A DNA stretch of 64,000 nt from VYFG01 sp965248685 (GTDB taxonomy: Bacteria; Pseudomonadota; Gammaproteobacteria; Arenicellales; Poriferihabitantaceae): contig CBDFKC010000003.1 of NCBI GenBank assembly GCA_965248685.1, positions 1,426,001-1,490,000 on the forward strand. Reading direction: 5' to 3'. A program made the translations under genes and the position numbers. The notes beneath the pieces were generated by a model. The model was not told where the DNA came from and made no database searches. It was given only the letters and a program-made list of their open reading frames with translations. Shown one piece after another: positions 45,307-54,964 of this stretch (its first letter is position 1; each line of letters starts with the position of its first letter).

Positions 45307-46065
45307 ATGTCTGAATCCACCCAATGGACTCCTGATCAGCCGATTGTTTCGATTCAGGGAGTGCACAAATCGTTTGGCGATCTCGAGGTGCTTAAAGGGA
45401 TTACCATGGATGTAATGAAAGGAGAGGTGATCTGCATTATTGGTCCTTCGGGATCCGGCAAGTCGACCTTGATTCGATGTATAAATGCTCTCAATGATAT
45501 CCAGCAAGGCTCAATTAAGGTGGAAGGGCAGGAAGTCCATTCGCCTGATCTCGATAAGCTCGAACTGCGTAAAAAAGTTGGTATGGTGTTTCAACAATAC
45601 AACCTGTTTCCTCATAAAACCGCCTTGGAAAACGTCATGATGGCGCCGCTATTGGTGCTCAAACAGGAAAAGGCCGAAGTCGAACGCAAAGCTCGGGCGC
45701 TGGTCAAGAAAGTGCGTCTTGAAGGCAAGGAAAATAGTTATCCCGGAGAGCTTTCCGGCGGTCAGCAACAGCGGGTTGCAATCGCCCGGTCTCTTGCCAT
45801 GAATCCCGATGTGATGCTGTTTGACGAAGTAACCGCAGCGCTTGATCCGGAAACGGTAAAAGAGGTTTTGGTTACCATCAAAGATCTTGCTGGCGAAGGG
45901 ATGACCTGTATTCTGGTGACCCATGAAATGGGATTTGCCCGGGAAATTGCCGATCATATATACTTTACTGATCGGGGTGTGATCGTGGAGCACGGGCCAC
46001 CTTCAACTTTCTTTACCGAGGCCAATGACCCCCGGACGAGAGAGTTTCTGAGCCAAATTTTGTAG
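45307..46065 (+). CDS. Amino-acid ABC transporter ATP-binding protein (GlnQ/HisP family)
   Basis: A 252-residue ATPase with Walker A GPSGSGKST, Q-loop GMVFQQYNLFPH, signature LSGGQQQRVAIARSLA, Walker B VMLFDEVTAAL and the H-loop ILVTHEMGF. It drives the two permeases. It begins 17 bases after the second permease. After its stop is a weak hairpin with ATCCCGC/GCGGGAT arms, lacking a U-tract, before the FAD oxidoreductase gene. Confidence 0.95.
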   Translation: MSESTQWTPDQPIVSIQGVHKSFGDLEVLKGITMDVMKGEVICIIGPSGSGKSTLIRCINALNDIQQGSIKVEGQEVHSPDLDKLELRKKVGMVFQQYNLFPHKTALENVMMAPLLVLKQEKAEVERKARALVKKVRLEGKENSYPGELSGGQQQRVAIARSLAMNPDVMLFDEVTAALDPETVKEVLVTIKDLAGEGMTCILVTHEMGFAREIADHIYFTDRGVIVEHGPPSTFFTEANDPRTREFLSQIL

Positions 46066-46111
46066 ATTAAATCCCGCTTTATCTTGCTGTTTGGCGGGAT
46101 ACTATTCCGCA

Positions 46112-47299
46112 ATGCCCAATTCCACCAAGTACGACATTATTATCATTGGCGGTGGAATAATTGGTTCTGCGGCGGCCTATTTCCTTGCACTATCAGGTAA
46201 TGCAGGCAATATAGCGGTGGTAGAACCCGATCCAACCTATGCCCTGGCCACTACACCCCAAGGTGCTGGCGGTGTTCGTCAATTGTTTAGCGTTGGTGAA
46301 AACATTGAAATGTCGAAAATGAGTCTGGCATTTTATAAGTCATTTGACCGCCAACTCACCTTTCCCGGCTATCAGCCAAATATTCAGTTTAAAGAGCATG
46401 GATATTTATTTACCGTTGGTCCCTCAGGGGTAAAAACCTTGCAAAAAAACCTTGCCGAACAAACTCGACTTGGGGTCAGCGCTGAATTGCTCGATAGAAC
46501 ACAGTTGTATAATCTGTTTCCTTCTATCGGCACCAAAGATGTAGCCGCTGGGTGTTATTCTGTAGACGATGGATGGATCGATCCTTATGCTGGGTTGCAG
46601 GGGTTTCGTAAGCATGCTGAATATCGTGGAGTCGAGTATGTAAAGTCATACGTTACGGACGTAACGGCTGATTCAGTTGGAGTGAAATCGGTAACCCTGA
46701 CTGATGGCACCCAGTTACGGGGAGACTTTTTTATCAATGCTGCTGGTCCCTGGGTGAATCAAATTGCAAATATGACCGGGGCTGAGGTGCCGGTTCAACC
46801 CATGTGCCGGGTCCAGCACTATTGGCTTTGTGACTCCGATATTGAACCGCTACCCCTGGTGAAAGACGAATCAGGGATGTTTTTTCGACCAGAAGGCAAT
46901 GGATTTGCTGGCGGATGCCCGAGTTTCGATATTGCTCCCGGCTTCGTTGAAGATATTAATACGGGGTATTTTGCCAATTATTTTGAACGGACTGTGTGGG
47001 AATTACTGGCCAACAGGTTGCCTAAATTTGAGCGAATTAAGCTCATGCGCAGTTGGGCTGGCCACTATGCACAGAACCTGTTTGATGGAAATATGATTAT
47101 TGGCAGGTATTCCGCTCAACATCAAAACATAATTACCGCCTGCGGTTTTTCTGGCCATGGAATAATGCATGCACCTGCAGTGGGTCGCGCACTAAGTGAA
47201 TTGGCATTGCATGGAAGATACCAAACCCTGGACCTCACCCGATTCGAATTCAATCGGGTCTGGAATAACCAACCGCTGCCAGAAGTTGGCATCCGATAG
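46112..47299 (+). CDS. FAD-dependent amino-acid oxidoreductase (DAO/DadA family)
   Basis: A 395-residue enzyme with the FAD-binding DIIIIGGGIIGSAAAYFLA at its start and the DAO-family core (QGAGGVRQLFS, CYSVDDGWIDPYAGL, FINAAGPWVNQI). The C-terminal GFSGHGIMHAPAVGRALSELAL closes the FAD site. Relatives oxidise D-amino acids, sarcosine, dimethylglycine or opines. It directly follows the transporter genes, which suggests uptake and oxidation of the same compound. The start is taken as ATG 46112; a TTG frame begins at 46091. Confidence 0.88.
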   Translation: MPNSTKYDIIIIGGGIIGSAAAYFLALSGNAGNIAVVEPDPTYALATTPQGAGGVRQLFSVGENIEMSKMSLAFYKSFDRQLTFPGYQPNIQFKEHGYLFTVGPSGVKTLQKNLAEQTRLGVSAELLDRTQLYNLFPSIGTKDVAAGCYSVDDGWIDPYAGLQGFRKHAEYRGVEYVKSYVTDVTADSVGVKSVTLTDGTQLRGDFFINAAGPWVNQIANMTGAEVPVQPMCRVQHYWLCDSDIEPLPLVKDESGMFFRPEGNGFAGGCPSFDIAPGFVEDINTGYFANYFERTVWELLANRLPKFERIKLMRSWAGHYAQNLFDGNMIIGRYSAQHQNIITACGFSGHGIMHAPAVGRALSELALHGRYQTLDLTRFEFNRVWNNQPLPEVGIR

Positions 47300-47346
47300 G
47301 AAATCCGGGTGTAATATACATAGTTGTTCCAGTTATGTCGGCCAGG

Positions 47347-47823
47347 TCAGAGAAAATCCGACACTTCGGCCCTGCGCCAATGGGCGCTGACTATTTGCCA
47401 GGTTTGGTTAAAAATAAATTTAAGCTCAAATCCCATTAAGTCTGCACGCAGGCCACTCAGCGCCGATGCGTTATCGATTGGACGACCGGCCAGTGCTACT
47501 AAAATTATTGCGCTGGCATGCTGATCGTCCTCGAGTGTTACCGATTTTATCCGCTTAAAAGTGTGAATGTTCTGGTTGCGAACAAACTGAAACTGTCCAA
47601 TCGCTCGGATATTTTTTTTGTCCCGTCCTCGTACATCTCGGTAACTATCGCTGATATGCCCCATCAGATCGCTCAGATTCCGATCTTCGGCAGCAGCTTG
47701 AATCTGCTCGATGGTGTCCCTAAGTTTTTGTTCCGGGGATGAATCGGGGCCGCCGCAACCTGACAGCAGCAATCCAAATAGCAGGCAAATTAGGTTTTTA
47801 GACAATAGTATCGACGCCGGCAT
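47347..47823 (-). CDS. Putative outer-membrane lipoprotein, unknown function
   Basis: A 158-residue protein with a lipobox (LLSGCGG) after a hydrophobic signal. The mature part is mixed alpha/beta and reminiscent of the NTF2/SnoaL-like fold, without conserved catalytic residues I can name. Its start overlaps the end of rpiA by 26 bases, so it is probably expressed with it. A TTG at 47805 is an alternative start. Confidence 0.7.
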   Translation of the reverse strand: MPASILLSKNLICLLFGLLLSGCGGPDSSPEQKLRDTIEQIQAAAEDRNLSDLMGHISDSYRDVRGRDKKNIRAIGQFQFVRNQNIHTFKRIKSVTLEDDQHASAIILVALAGRPIDNASALSGLRADLMGFELKFIFNQTWQIVSAHWRRAEVSDFL

Positions 47824-48454
47824 CGGTACCCAGTATCAACAAGTTTGCACCGCGTCTGGCAAACAACCCAACGGTAACAACACCGGGAATCTGATTAATT
47901 GACTGCTCCAGGGTGACCGGGTCGAGAATATCAAGATTGTGAACATCCAGAATAATATTGCCGTTATCGGTGCTAAAGCCGTGTCGAAATTCGGGTTGGC
48001 CCCCAAGTCTGTTGATGGCTCTTGCTACTTGACTGCGGGCCATGGGGATAACTTCAATCGGTAAAGGATATACGCCTAAGCGATCTACTAGTTTTGACTG
48101 ATCGGCGATACAGACAAATTTGTCCGCTCCTTCTGCTACAATTTTTTCCCGGGTCAGGGCGCCACCACCACCCTTAATAAGGTGTAAATGACGAGTGGCC
48201 TCGTCAGCGCCGTCAATATATATGGGCAATCCGCTGACATTGTTCAAATCGAATACCTCAATGCCATGCTCTGCCAGGCGAGTCGCGCTGGCTTCTGAAC
48301 TCGCAACGGCGCCGTCTATTTTGCCCTTGATTCGTGCCAGGTTGTCAATAAAGAAGTTTGCGGTAGAACCTGTCCCGACACCTACGATGTCACCGTTTTG
48401 CACATATTCCAGGGCCGCTTCGGCCGCTGCTTTTTTCATCGTTTCACTATCCAT
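47798..48454 (-). CDS. rpiA: Ribose-5-phosphate isomerase A
   Basis: A 218-residue RpiA that interconverts ribose 5-phosphate and ribulose 5-phosphate in the pentose phosphate path. It has GDIVGVGTGSTANFFID, then the YIDGADEATRHLHLIKGGGGALTREK region with the catalytic acid residues. Typical length is about 219. It lies close to, and overlaps, the lipoprotein gene. Confidence 0.97.
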   Translation of the reverse strand: MDSETMKKAAAEAALEYVQNGDIVGVGTGSTANFFIDNLARIKGKIDGAVASSEASATRLAEHGIEVFDLNNVSGLPIYIDGADEATRHLHLIKGGGGALTREKIVAEGADKFVCIADQSKLVDRLGVYPLPIEVIPMARSQVARAINRLGGQPEFRHGFSTDNGNIILDVHNLDILDPVTLEQSINQIPGVVTVGLFARRGANLLILGTDAGVDTIV

Positions 48455-48502
48455 CGATAGACTCCAATATGGGTTGAACTTTTAATAAATTAGGCTGACC
48501 CG

Positions 48503-49312
48503 CTAAAACAAAGAAGCGCTGAGTTCATTAACTGCCTTAAGCATATCGGGATCATCGGTCAGCGTTTCCGATATAGCACCACGGCAGGCAGTTCTGGGAT
48601 CGATCCCGGAATTCATCAACTTTGCCGCGTGGACCAATAACCGGGTACTGGCACCTTCTTCGAGGCCGCTGCCCTTCAGGTTGCGAGTCATGCCGGCGTA
48701 TTTCACCAGGCGTCCGGCGGTTTCCCGATCGAGGCCGGATTCGGCAACAATAACGTCAATTTCCAGGGTTGGCTCAGGATACTCAAATTCAATGGATACA
48801 AAGCGTTGACGGGTGCTTTGTTTAAGGTCTTTTAACACGCTTTGGTAGCCAGGGTTGTATGAAATTGCCAGGCAGAATTCGTCCGATGCCTGCAACAGTT
48901 CTCCGGTTTTTTCGATCGGAAGTGCTCTCCGGTCGTCGGCCAAAGGATGTATTACTACGGTTGTATCTTTACGCGCTTCGACAATTTCATCGAGATAACA
49001 TATGCCTCCTCCTCGCACAGCGCGGGCCAGGGGGCCGTCCGCCCACCGAGTTTCACCGCCAATAATCAGATATCGGCCGACCAGGTCTGCAGCGGTCAAA
49101 TCGTCATGACAGGAAACCGTTATCAAGGGACGTTTCAGGCGCCATGCCATATGCTCCATAAATCTTGTTTTGCCACAGCCCGTTGGGCCTTTGAGCAAAA
49201 TGGGGATGTTGTTCTGATATGCCGCTTCGAACAACTCGATCTCATTTTTCTGTGGTGCATAGTAGGGTTCCCCGGAAATCAGATACTCGTCCAGGATAGC
49301 TTCGTTACTCAT
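48503..49312 (-). CDS. CbbQ/NirQ/NorQ family AAA ATPase
   Basis: A 269-residue MoxR-class ATPase. Walker A GPTGCGKT lies at 42-49, followed by SCHDDLTAADLVGRYLI and Walker B ICYLDEIVEAR. The C-terminal CbbQ domain holds EFEYPEPTLEIDVIVAESG. Such ATPases work with a von Willebrand factor protein (CbbO or NorD) as a Rubisco activase or to insert metals in NO reductase. No partner is in the window. The call to Rubisco or NO reductase cannot be made. Confidence 0.9.
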   Translation of the reverse strand: MSNEAILDEYLISGEPYYAPQKNEIELFEAAYQNNIPILLKGPTGCGKTRFMEHMAWRLKRPLITVSCHDDLTAADLVGRYLIIGGETRWADGPLARAVRGGGICYLDEIVEARKDTTVVIHPLADDRRALPIEKTGELLQASDEFCLAISYNPGYQSVLKDLKQSTRQRFVSIEFEYPEPTLEIDVIVAESGLDRETAGRLVKYAGMTRNLKGSGLEEGASTRLLVHAAKLMNSGIDPRTACRGAISETLTDDPDMLKAVNELSASLF

Positions 49313-49559
49313 TTATTCCAAACAATTGTGAAAAATAATAATCAGACTACGAGTCTACCGGAATTGCCGTCAAGGTACTGAATCGATCTATCTTATCCAC
49401 TACAATCGATTCGAACAAATTGATAAATAACAGGTGGTTCGAAAACCTACTCACAGACCCCAGGGAGTGAGGAAATTCGACTATACGTTGTCATCACACG
49501 CACGAAGTCGAATTAGTCCATGTAATTCGATAAACGTGAACTAACCATATGACCATTCA

Positions 49560-50711
49560 ATGAAGATAAATCCTAACGTAAAAGATTGCGCTCCCGCGCC
49601 GATCGCCGAAGCCTGGTCCTGGGTCGACAATCCGGATGATCCCACGCTGCTTGATGTATGTCAGGCAGTACCTGCCTATCCGCCCCATCAATCGATGCTG
49701 GATTTTCTCGGTCATGCAATTGCAAACAGGGAAGCCGCAACCTATACCGATATTGCAGGAATCCATCCTTTGCGATTGGCGTTGGCGGCCGATATAGACT
49801 CTCGCTATGGCGCAGCTGTAGATCCAGGTGAAATTGTTATAACCGCGGGATGTAATCAGGGATTCTGCTCTGTGATAGATACTTTATGTCAGAACGGTGA
49901 TAGTGTTATATCTGCGTTGCCCTGCTACTTTAACCATGAGATGTGGTTAACGATTCGCGGCATTAATATTCAATGGATGGATTTCGATCCCACCTCCAAC
50001 ACACCGGATCCGGCTCAGGCAGATATGCTGGTTACCGATAGCACCCGGGCTATCATCCTGATTTCCCCCAACAATCCCACCGGGGCTATCTATTCTGCAA
50101 CAATTTTGGACGCATTTTATGAGGTCGCGAAAAAACACGGGATACCATTGATCGTTGATGAAACCTATCGGGACTTTATGGATGATAGCGAGCCTCCCCA
50201 TCATCTCTTCGCCAAACCTGACTGGCAGAATACATTTGTCCACTTGTACAGTTTTTCCAAAGCATTTAGTCTGACAGGTCACCGGGTAGGCGCAGTGGTT
50301 GGCGGCGAGAAACTACTGACGCACCTGACCAAAATCCAGGACTGCGTGGCGATCAGCGCACCCCATGTTGGTCAGATTGCAGCCCAATATGGATTGGACA
50401 ACTTAATCCCGTGGAGGAGGCAAAAAGGTCTGGAAATGATATCCCGAGCTGCCGCGCTGAAACAGGCATTCCAACGTGATGAATTGGAGTATCAATTGCT
50501 CAGCGCCGGTGCGTATTTCGCCTATGTCAAGCATCCGTTTTCCGAGCCTGCCTTAGCTGTCGCCGAACGACTGGCTCGTCGCCATCAAGTCGTCTGTCTG
50601 CCGGGGAGCTACTTTGGTCAGGGTCAGGAACAGTTTCTCCGGTTTGCTTTCGCCAATGTTGAGCCCCAACGGTTTTCTGAATTGGTAGACCGGTTAATCC
50701 AGAGCCAGTAG
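49560..50711 (+). CDS. Pyridoxal-phosphate-dependent aminotransferase class I/II
   Basis: A 383-residue fold-type I aminotransferase. The Schiff-base lysine is in LYSFSKAFSLTGHRVG, near residue 233. The phosphate-binding ISPNNPTGAIYS and IVDETYRDFMD are conserved. It is close to aspartate aminotransferase-like enzymes of unknown substrate. It stands alone; upstream is about 250 bases that separate it from the divergent cbbQ-like gene. Confidence 0.9.
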   Translation: MKINPNVKDCAPAPIAEAWSWVDNPDDPTLLDVCQAVPAYPPHQSMLDFLGHAIANREAATYTDIAGIHPLRLALAADIDSRYGAAVDPGEIVITAGCNQGFCSVIDTLCQNGDSVISALPCYFNHEMWLTIRGINIQWMDFDPTSNTPDPAQADMLVTDSTRAIILISPNNPTGAIYSATILDAFYEVAKKHGIPLIVDETYRDFMDDSEPPHHLFAKPDWQNTFVHLYSFSKAFSLTGHRVGAVVGGEKLLTHLTKIQDCVAISAPHVGQIAAQYGLDNLIPWRRQKGLEMISRAAALKQAFQRDELEYQLLSAGAYFAYVKHPFSEPALAVAERLARRHQVVCLPGSYFGQGQEQFLRFAFANVEPQRFSELVDRLIQSQ

Positions 50712-50756
50712 CGGGTCTTCGTGTAGCGTTCTGCTCCCGGTATTAGTGGAAACAAT

Positions 50757-51557
50757 TTAACTGGTTATTTCAATTTTGTCACCGACTATTATCGAGCCTT
50801 CCCGATCCGGTATCGCGTTGACCCCAAAATAAATCTCATTATCCCGCTGACGAAAGGAAGACAAGGTATGAATTGGCTCGGGTCCAGACATCACCCCGGT
50901 AGCCGGGTCTACTGTGGGTACCGAGCAGCGTGCGCAGGCGGCAACTACGCGCAATGGCAGATCGTTGATCCGGATTGATCTCCAATTATCTTCACCAAAA
51001 GGCTCACAACCCCTGACTACTATATTTGGTCTGAAACGATCCATAGTCACTGGGTTATCCAAGCGGTTGTTAAGATCCTGAAGTGATTCTTCAGAGACAA
51101 TCAGCAAAGGGAACGCGTCTGCAAATTTGGTATGGTCCCCCTGCTTAGATACTTCTGGATCACATTGACGCACTTGATCCTGGGCGAAAGCCACCAATCG
51201 ACAGTCGTCGCCAATTGCCTGGCTGATCCATTCGGCAGTTTCGTCACCGACATCATTTCCTTGTACCGAATTTCCAAATACGGCTGTGCTAATTTTCTTC
51301 ATACTGGCATTGGTTGCGGGTACGCTGTGGGTTTCCATGCCAAAAGATTTCAATAGCAATTGTTCGTCTTCAACAATAGCTTGAACCATGGCCATTTGAG
51401 GATGACTACGCAATGTCATAAAACTGTTGTCAGGTTTAACCAACATCCATTCCCGGTCATGGGAAAAACCTGAAAAGAGTAGCTGCCCCTGATTAATTTT
51501 GCTACCCCCGAGAGACTTTACGGGATAGAGATTGATAGTTGAAATTGTGACTGTCAT
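50757..51557 (-). CDS. MOSC domain protein (molybdenum-cofactor sulfurase-like, YcbX family)
   Basis: A 266-residue protein with an N-terminal beta-barrel (STINLYPVKSLGGSKIN) and a MOSC domain whose conserved cysteine is in AACARCSVPTVDPATG. RFRPNIVVRGCEPFGED is the family signature. YcbX-like proteins use molybdenum cofactor to detoxify N-hydroxylated compounds. It lies apart from the tungsten/molybdenum genes at 55-60 kb. Confidence 0.9.
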   Translation of the reverse strand: MTVTISTINLYPVKSLGGSKINQGQLLFSGFSHDREWMLVKPDNSFMTLRSHPQMAMVQAIVEDEQLLLKSFGMETHSVPATNASMKKISTAVFGNSVQGNDVGDETAEWISQAIGDDCRLVAFAQDQVRQCDPEVSKQGDHTKFADAFPLLIVSEESLQDLNNRLDNPVTMDRFRPNIVVRGCEPFGEDNWRSIRINDLPLRVVAACARCSVPTVDPATGVMSGPEPIHTLSSFRQRDNEIYFGVNAIPDREGSIIVGDKIEITS

Positions 51558-51875
51558 TGGTAATAAAAAGTTAGGTGTATACTTATGATGGTTTTTAAAT
51601 TTGTTCTTCCGACAGATTTCTGGGTTGGATTAATCTGGTGCGAAAACCCTGAATATTACAGGGTCATTAACTGGATTGACCAACAATAATATTTTTGGGA
51701 GTACTCGGCAATGGCCTGAACCAGTCGAATTGAGGTGAGAATTGTTCAAAATCTGGATGGGAACTGGACGGAGTAGTGGAACTATTGCGTAAATTGACCA
51801 CGTAGATATTGAAATTCTCGCTCCAGCGCTCTTTCCTGATCTTTTGCAGAGGTTCCCTAAGCGACTATATTAGCT
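51558..51875. other. 318-base divergent intergenic region
   Basis: No gene. It separates the MOSC gene from argE and must hold promoters for both. A perfect six-pair hairpin (ACCCTG, loop AATATTA, CAGGGT at 51646-51664) is visible; no U-tract follows, and its role is unknown. Confidence 0.5.
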
Positions 51876-53057
51876 ATGGATTCAACAGTACCAACCGATA
51901 ATTTTTCACTTTCCCTGTTGTCAGATTTAATCGGGTTTGACACCACCAGCCGAAATTCTAACCTCGAGGCAATCGAATTCATCCAGGGATTGCTCGAAGG
52001 ACTCGGCGTGGAATCTGAATTAAGCTGGAATCCGGATCGAACCAAAGCAAATCTGTTTGCGACCCTTGGGGAAGACAGTGGTCCAGGAATCGTGTTGTCC
52101 GGGCATACCGACGTGGTACCGGTAGATGGTCAGCAATGGTCAAGCGATCCGTTTCGGGCGGAAGTCAGAGACAATCGCTTATATGGTCGCGGCAGCTGTG
52201 ATATGAAGGGTTTTATTTCGGTCTGCCTGTCCCGTGTGGAAAAAATTCTGGCGGCAAATTTATCCATTCCTATTCATCTTGCATTTTCATATGACGAAGA
52301 AGTTGGCTGTGTCGGAGTCGTTGAATTGCTCAAGCAACTAAAACAGCGAGCAGTCCAACCCAAGGCTTGCATCATAGGGGAGCCCACCAGCATGGGGATT
52401 ATCAGGGCCCACAAAGGAATGTTGTTCAAACGTTGCCATGTTACTGGAAAGTCGGCACATTCTTCACTGGTACATAAAGGGGTAAACTCGATTACTGCTG
52501 CGGCAAAAACCATCGGCTTTATTGATCAGGTGTCGAGCCGAATTCAACAGCAAGGTCCTTTTGACGATCAGTTTGATCCGCCTTTCACCACTCTGCATTG
52601 CGGGGTAATTCATGGCGGCACAGCCAACAACATTATTCCTGAGTCTTGCCAATTCGATTTTGAGATCCGGAATCTGCCAGATCAATCAACCTTGCCGATC
52701 TTTAACGAAGTTGAGCAGTATACCCGGCAGGAGTTGGAGCCAGCAATGAAGGCGGTCGCCGAGGAGGCTGGCTTCGACTGGCAAACTCTGGCCGACTATC
52801 CCGGGATGAATACCGACCAGTCGGCTCGGGTTATCACCATGATGGCGGATTTATTGGATGACCATAGGGCGCCGGGCAAGGTAAGTTATGGTACTGAAGG
52901 AGGACATTTTCAGAATGCCGGGATACCCACAGTGGTTTGCGGCCCGGGTAGTATCGAGCAGGCCCACAAGCCTGACGAGTATGTTGCCCTGGAGCAACTG
53001 GAGCAATGCGAGGGGTTTATCGATACCTTGATTAATTCTCTGGCTGATAGACCATGA
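51876..53057 (+). CDS. argE: Acetylornithine deacetylase
   Basis: A 393-residue M20 deacetylase. It releases ornithine and acetate from N-acetylornithine in arginine synthesis. Zinc ligands are in LSGHTDVVPVDGQQW, GRGSCDMKGF, YDEEVGCVG and IGEPT, with the C-terminal YGTEGGHFQNAGIP. ArgE rather than DapE is favoured by the short spacing and FTTLHCGVIHGGTANNIIP. It precedes folK-folP by ten bases. Confidence 0.92.
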   Translation: MDSTVPTDNFSLSLLSDLIGFDTTSRNSNLEAIEFIQGLLEGLGVESELSWNPDRTKANLFATLGEDSGPGIVLSGHTDVVPVDGQQWSSDPFRAEVRDNRLYGRGSCDMKGFISVCLSRVEKILAANLSIPIHLAFSYDEEVGCVGVVELLKQLKQRAVQPKACIIGEPTSMGIIRAHKGMLFKRCHVTGKSAHSSLVHKGVNSITAAAKTIGFIDQVSSRIQQQGPFDDQFDPPFTTLHCGVIHGGTANNIIPESCQFDFEIRNLPDQSTLPIFNEVEQYTRQELEPAMKAVAEEAGFDWQTLADYPGMNTDQSARVITMMADLLDDHRAPGKVSYGTEGGHFQNAGIPTVVCGPGSIEQAHKPDEYVALEQLEQCEGFIDTLINSLADRP

Positions 53058-53067
53058 TTGAATTTGC

Positions 53068-54354
53068 ATGACAATTTATCTTGGTCTTGGTTGCAATGAA
53101 GGTAATCGGAAATCCCAGCTGGAGCAGGCGATCTCAAGACTTGCATCAGCCGGATTCAGGATTCAGCGTGTCTCTCCATTGGTTGAATCTCCCGCAATGC
53201 TTCCTGCTGATGCCAGTTCAGCCTGGAATAAACCCTATCTGAACCTGGTTATTAGTGGAGACGCCGACTGGAATCCGAATCAGGGGCTAAAGATTGCCAA
53301 AAAAATCGAAGCCGAGCTGGGCAGGAAGCCGGCGCCAAGATGGTCACCCAGGCCCATGGATATAGACTTATTACTGTGGCATGAGGAACGAATCAGCAGC
53401 GATGATCTAACAATTCCTCATCCCGGGATCGCCTTACGTGACTTTGTTATCACACCGTTGCTACATCTAAACCCTAACCTTTCTATCCCGCTTCCTAATG
53501 ATCAGGCTAAAGCGACAATTTTCGAGTTAAGTCGAAAGCGAAAGAATATTCCGTTGTGGATGGGTATCGTCAATACCACCCCGGATTCCTTTTCAGATGG
53601 GGACAGCTGGGGTGATTCTGATCAGCTGACTAGTCACTTGAATAAGTTGATTGAGCGTGACGTTCAGATTATTGATCTGGGCGCAGAGTCCACCCGACCG
53701 AATGCCGAGAGCATTGATCCTGCTGACGAGTGGCAGCGTTTGGAACCAGGACTCAGGATGATTAAGGAGCGTTTACAGGGAAAATTTATTCGACCACTCG
53801 TATCGCTGGATAGCCGTCATCCAGAAGTCATCGAGAAGGGTATCACCAACGGAATCGATCTTATTAATGATGTCACCGGACTCGATGATCCAGAGATGGT
53901 TGCATTGGCCCGGGACAGTGACTGTCAGGTAATTGCCATGCACGCCATGAGTGTTCCGGTTGATCCGACTCTGATATTACCTGGTGACCGCTCAGCGACG
54001 GAGCAAATTCTGGAGTGGATTGAACGCAAGGCAGATCAATGGATTGGACAGGGAATTGACCTCGGGCGAATGATCATAGATCCGGGAATTGGATTTGGTA
54101 AAAGTTCTATCCAGGCTTACGAGTTAATGTCCAGTTGCACCCAATTGCGCAGCGCCGGTATGCGTTTGCTAATGGGGCATTCCCGGAAATCTTTTATGAC
54201 CGGGTTAACAGACAGACCCCCAGGACAGCGTGATCTCGAAACCCTGGGAATATCCATGGGGTTGTGTCAGCAAGGTGTGGATATTATTCGGGTGCACCAA
54301 CCATTTATCCATCAACGTGCATACCGGGCCTGGTCTCATCTCGATCTGGCATGA
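53068..54354 (+). CDS. folKP: Fused HPPK-DHPS (FolK-FolP) bifunctional folate enzyme
   Basis: A 428-residue fusion. Residues 1-about 160 are a 7,8-dihydro-6-hydroxymethylpterin pyrophosphokinase, with YLGLGCNEGNRKSQL, RWSPRPMDIDLLLW (ATP-binding) and HPGIALRDFVITPL. From about residue 162 a dihydropteroate synthase starts with MGIVNTTPDSFSDG and contains LGAESTRPN, DPGIGFGKS and GHSRKSFM. The two steps are consecutive in folate synthesis. The start is next to argE, so it may share its transcript. Confidence 0.94.
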   Translation: MTIYLGLGCNEGNRKSQLEQAISRLASAGFRIQRVSPLVESPAMLPADASSAWNKPYLNLVISGDADWNPNQGLKIAKKIEAELGRKPAPRWSPRPMDIDLLLWHEERISSDDLTIPHPGIALRDFVITPLLHLNPNLSIPLPNDQAKATIFELSRKRKNIPLWMGIVNTTPDSFSDGDSWGDSDQLTSHLNKLIERDVQIIDLGAESTRPNAESIDPADEWQRLEPGLRMIKERLQGKFIRPLVSLDSRHPEVIEKGITNGIDLINDVTGLDDPEMVALARDSDCQVIAMHAMSVPVDPTLILPGDRSATEQILEWIERKADQWIGQGIDLGRMIIDPGIGFGKSSIQAYELMSSCTQLRSAGMRLLMGHSRKSFMTGLTDRPPGQRDLETLGISMGLCQQGVDIIRVHQPFIHQRAYRAWSHLDLA

Positions 54355-54395
54355 CCAAATATTCCGCTTTCCTCTGGAAAATGTACCGAATAACG

Positions 54396-54773
54396 TCAGT
54401 GGAAGACGACTTCCGCAGACAGGGTAAACGCCGGAATGACCGCATCGAACATTTCCCCATCCTCGTCTCGCATCTGATAACTACCCATCATGGAGCCAAC
54501 CGGGGTTGGTAAAATCGCACCGCTGGTATATTGAAAACTTTCACCTGGCTGCAGATTGGGATGCTCACCAACCACGCCAGGACCGCGAACCTCCTGGGTC
54601 TTACCTTCGGCATCGGTTATTATCCAATGTCGGGTAAGCAGCTGGGCCGATATTTGACCGGTGTTTTCCATGGATACTGTATAAGCAAATACGTATTGAT
54701 TCTGGTCTGGCTTGGATTGGTCCTTGAGGTATTCCGGGGTTACCGATACGGTAATTTGCTGGGTTGAATTCAT
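54396..54773 (-). CDS. apaG: ApaG-domain protein (Co2+/Mg2+ efflux protein)
   Basis: A 125-residue ApaG, a single fibronectin-III-like fold. It shows the RHWIITDAEGKTQEVRGPGVVGEHPNL centre and FQYTSGAILPTPVGSMMG. E. coli ApaG has been linked to cobalt and magnesium resistance; the biochemical role is not well defined. It is convergent with folK-folP and stands apart from ksgA and apaH, its usual neighbours. Confidence 0.94.
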   Translation of the reverse strand: MNSTQQITVSVTPEYLKDQSKPDQNQYVFAYTVSMENTGQISAQLLTRHWIITDAEGKTQEVRGPGVVGEHPNLQPGESFQYTSGAILPTPVGSMMGSYQMRDEDGEMFDAVIPAFTLSAEVVFH

Positions 54774-54964
54774 CCTCCGATTTAATCTGATTGGAACGAT
54801 GGTTGCAAGTCAGGCTAATTTCCAGGGTTTATCCAACAGGTATTTCGACTTGTGGGATTTTGTCCGAAATGATATCGTTTCCGGTCGAATTGGAAAAATT
54901 CCGTCGGGTTGGCAATATGTCAGTCAGGCCACAAATAAACGCAACACCATAGCAGGAGAAAAAA

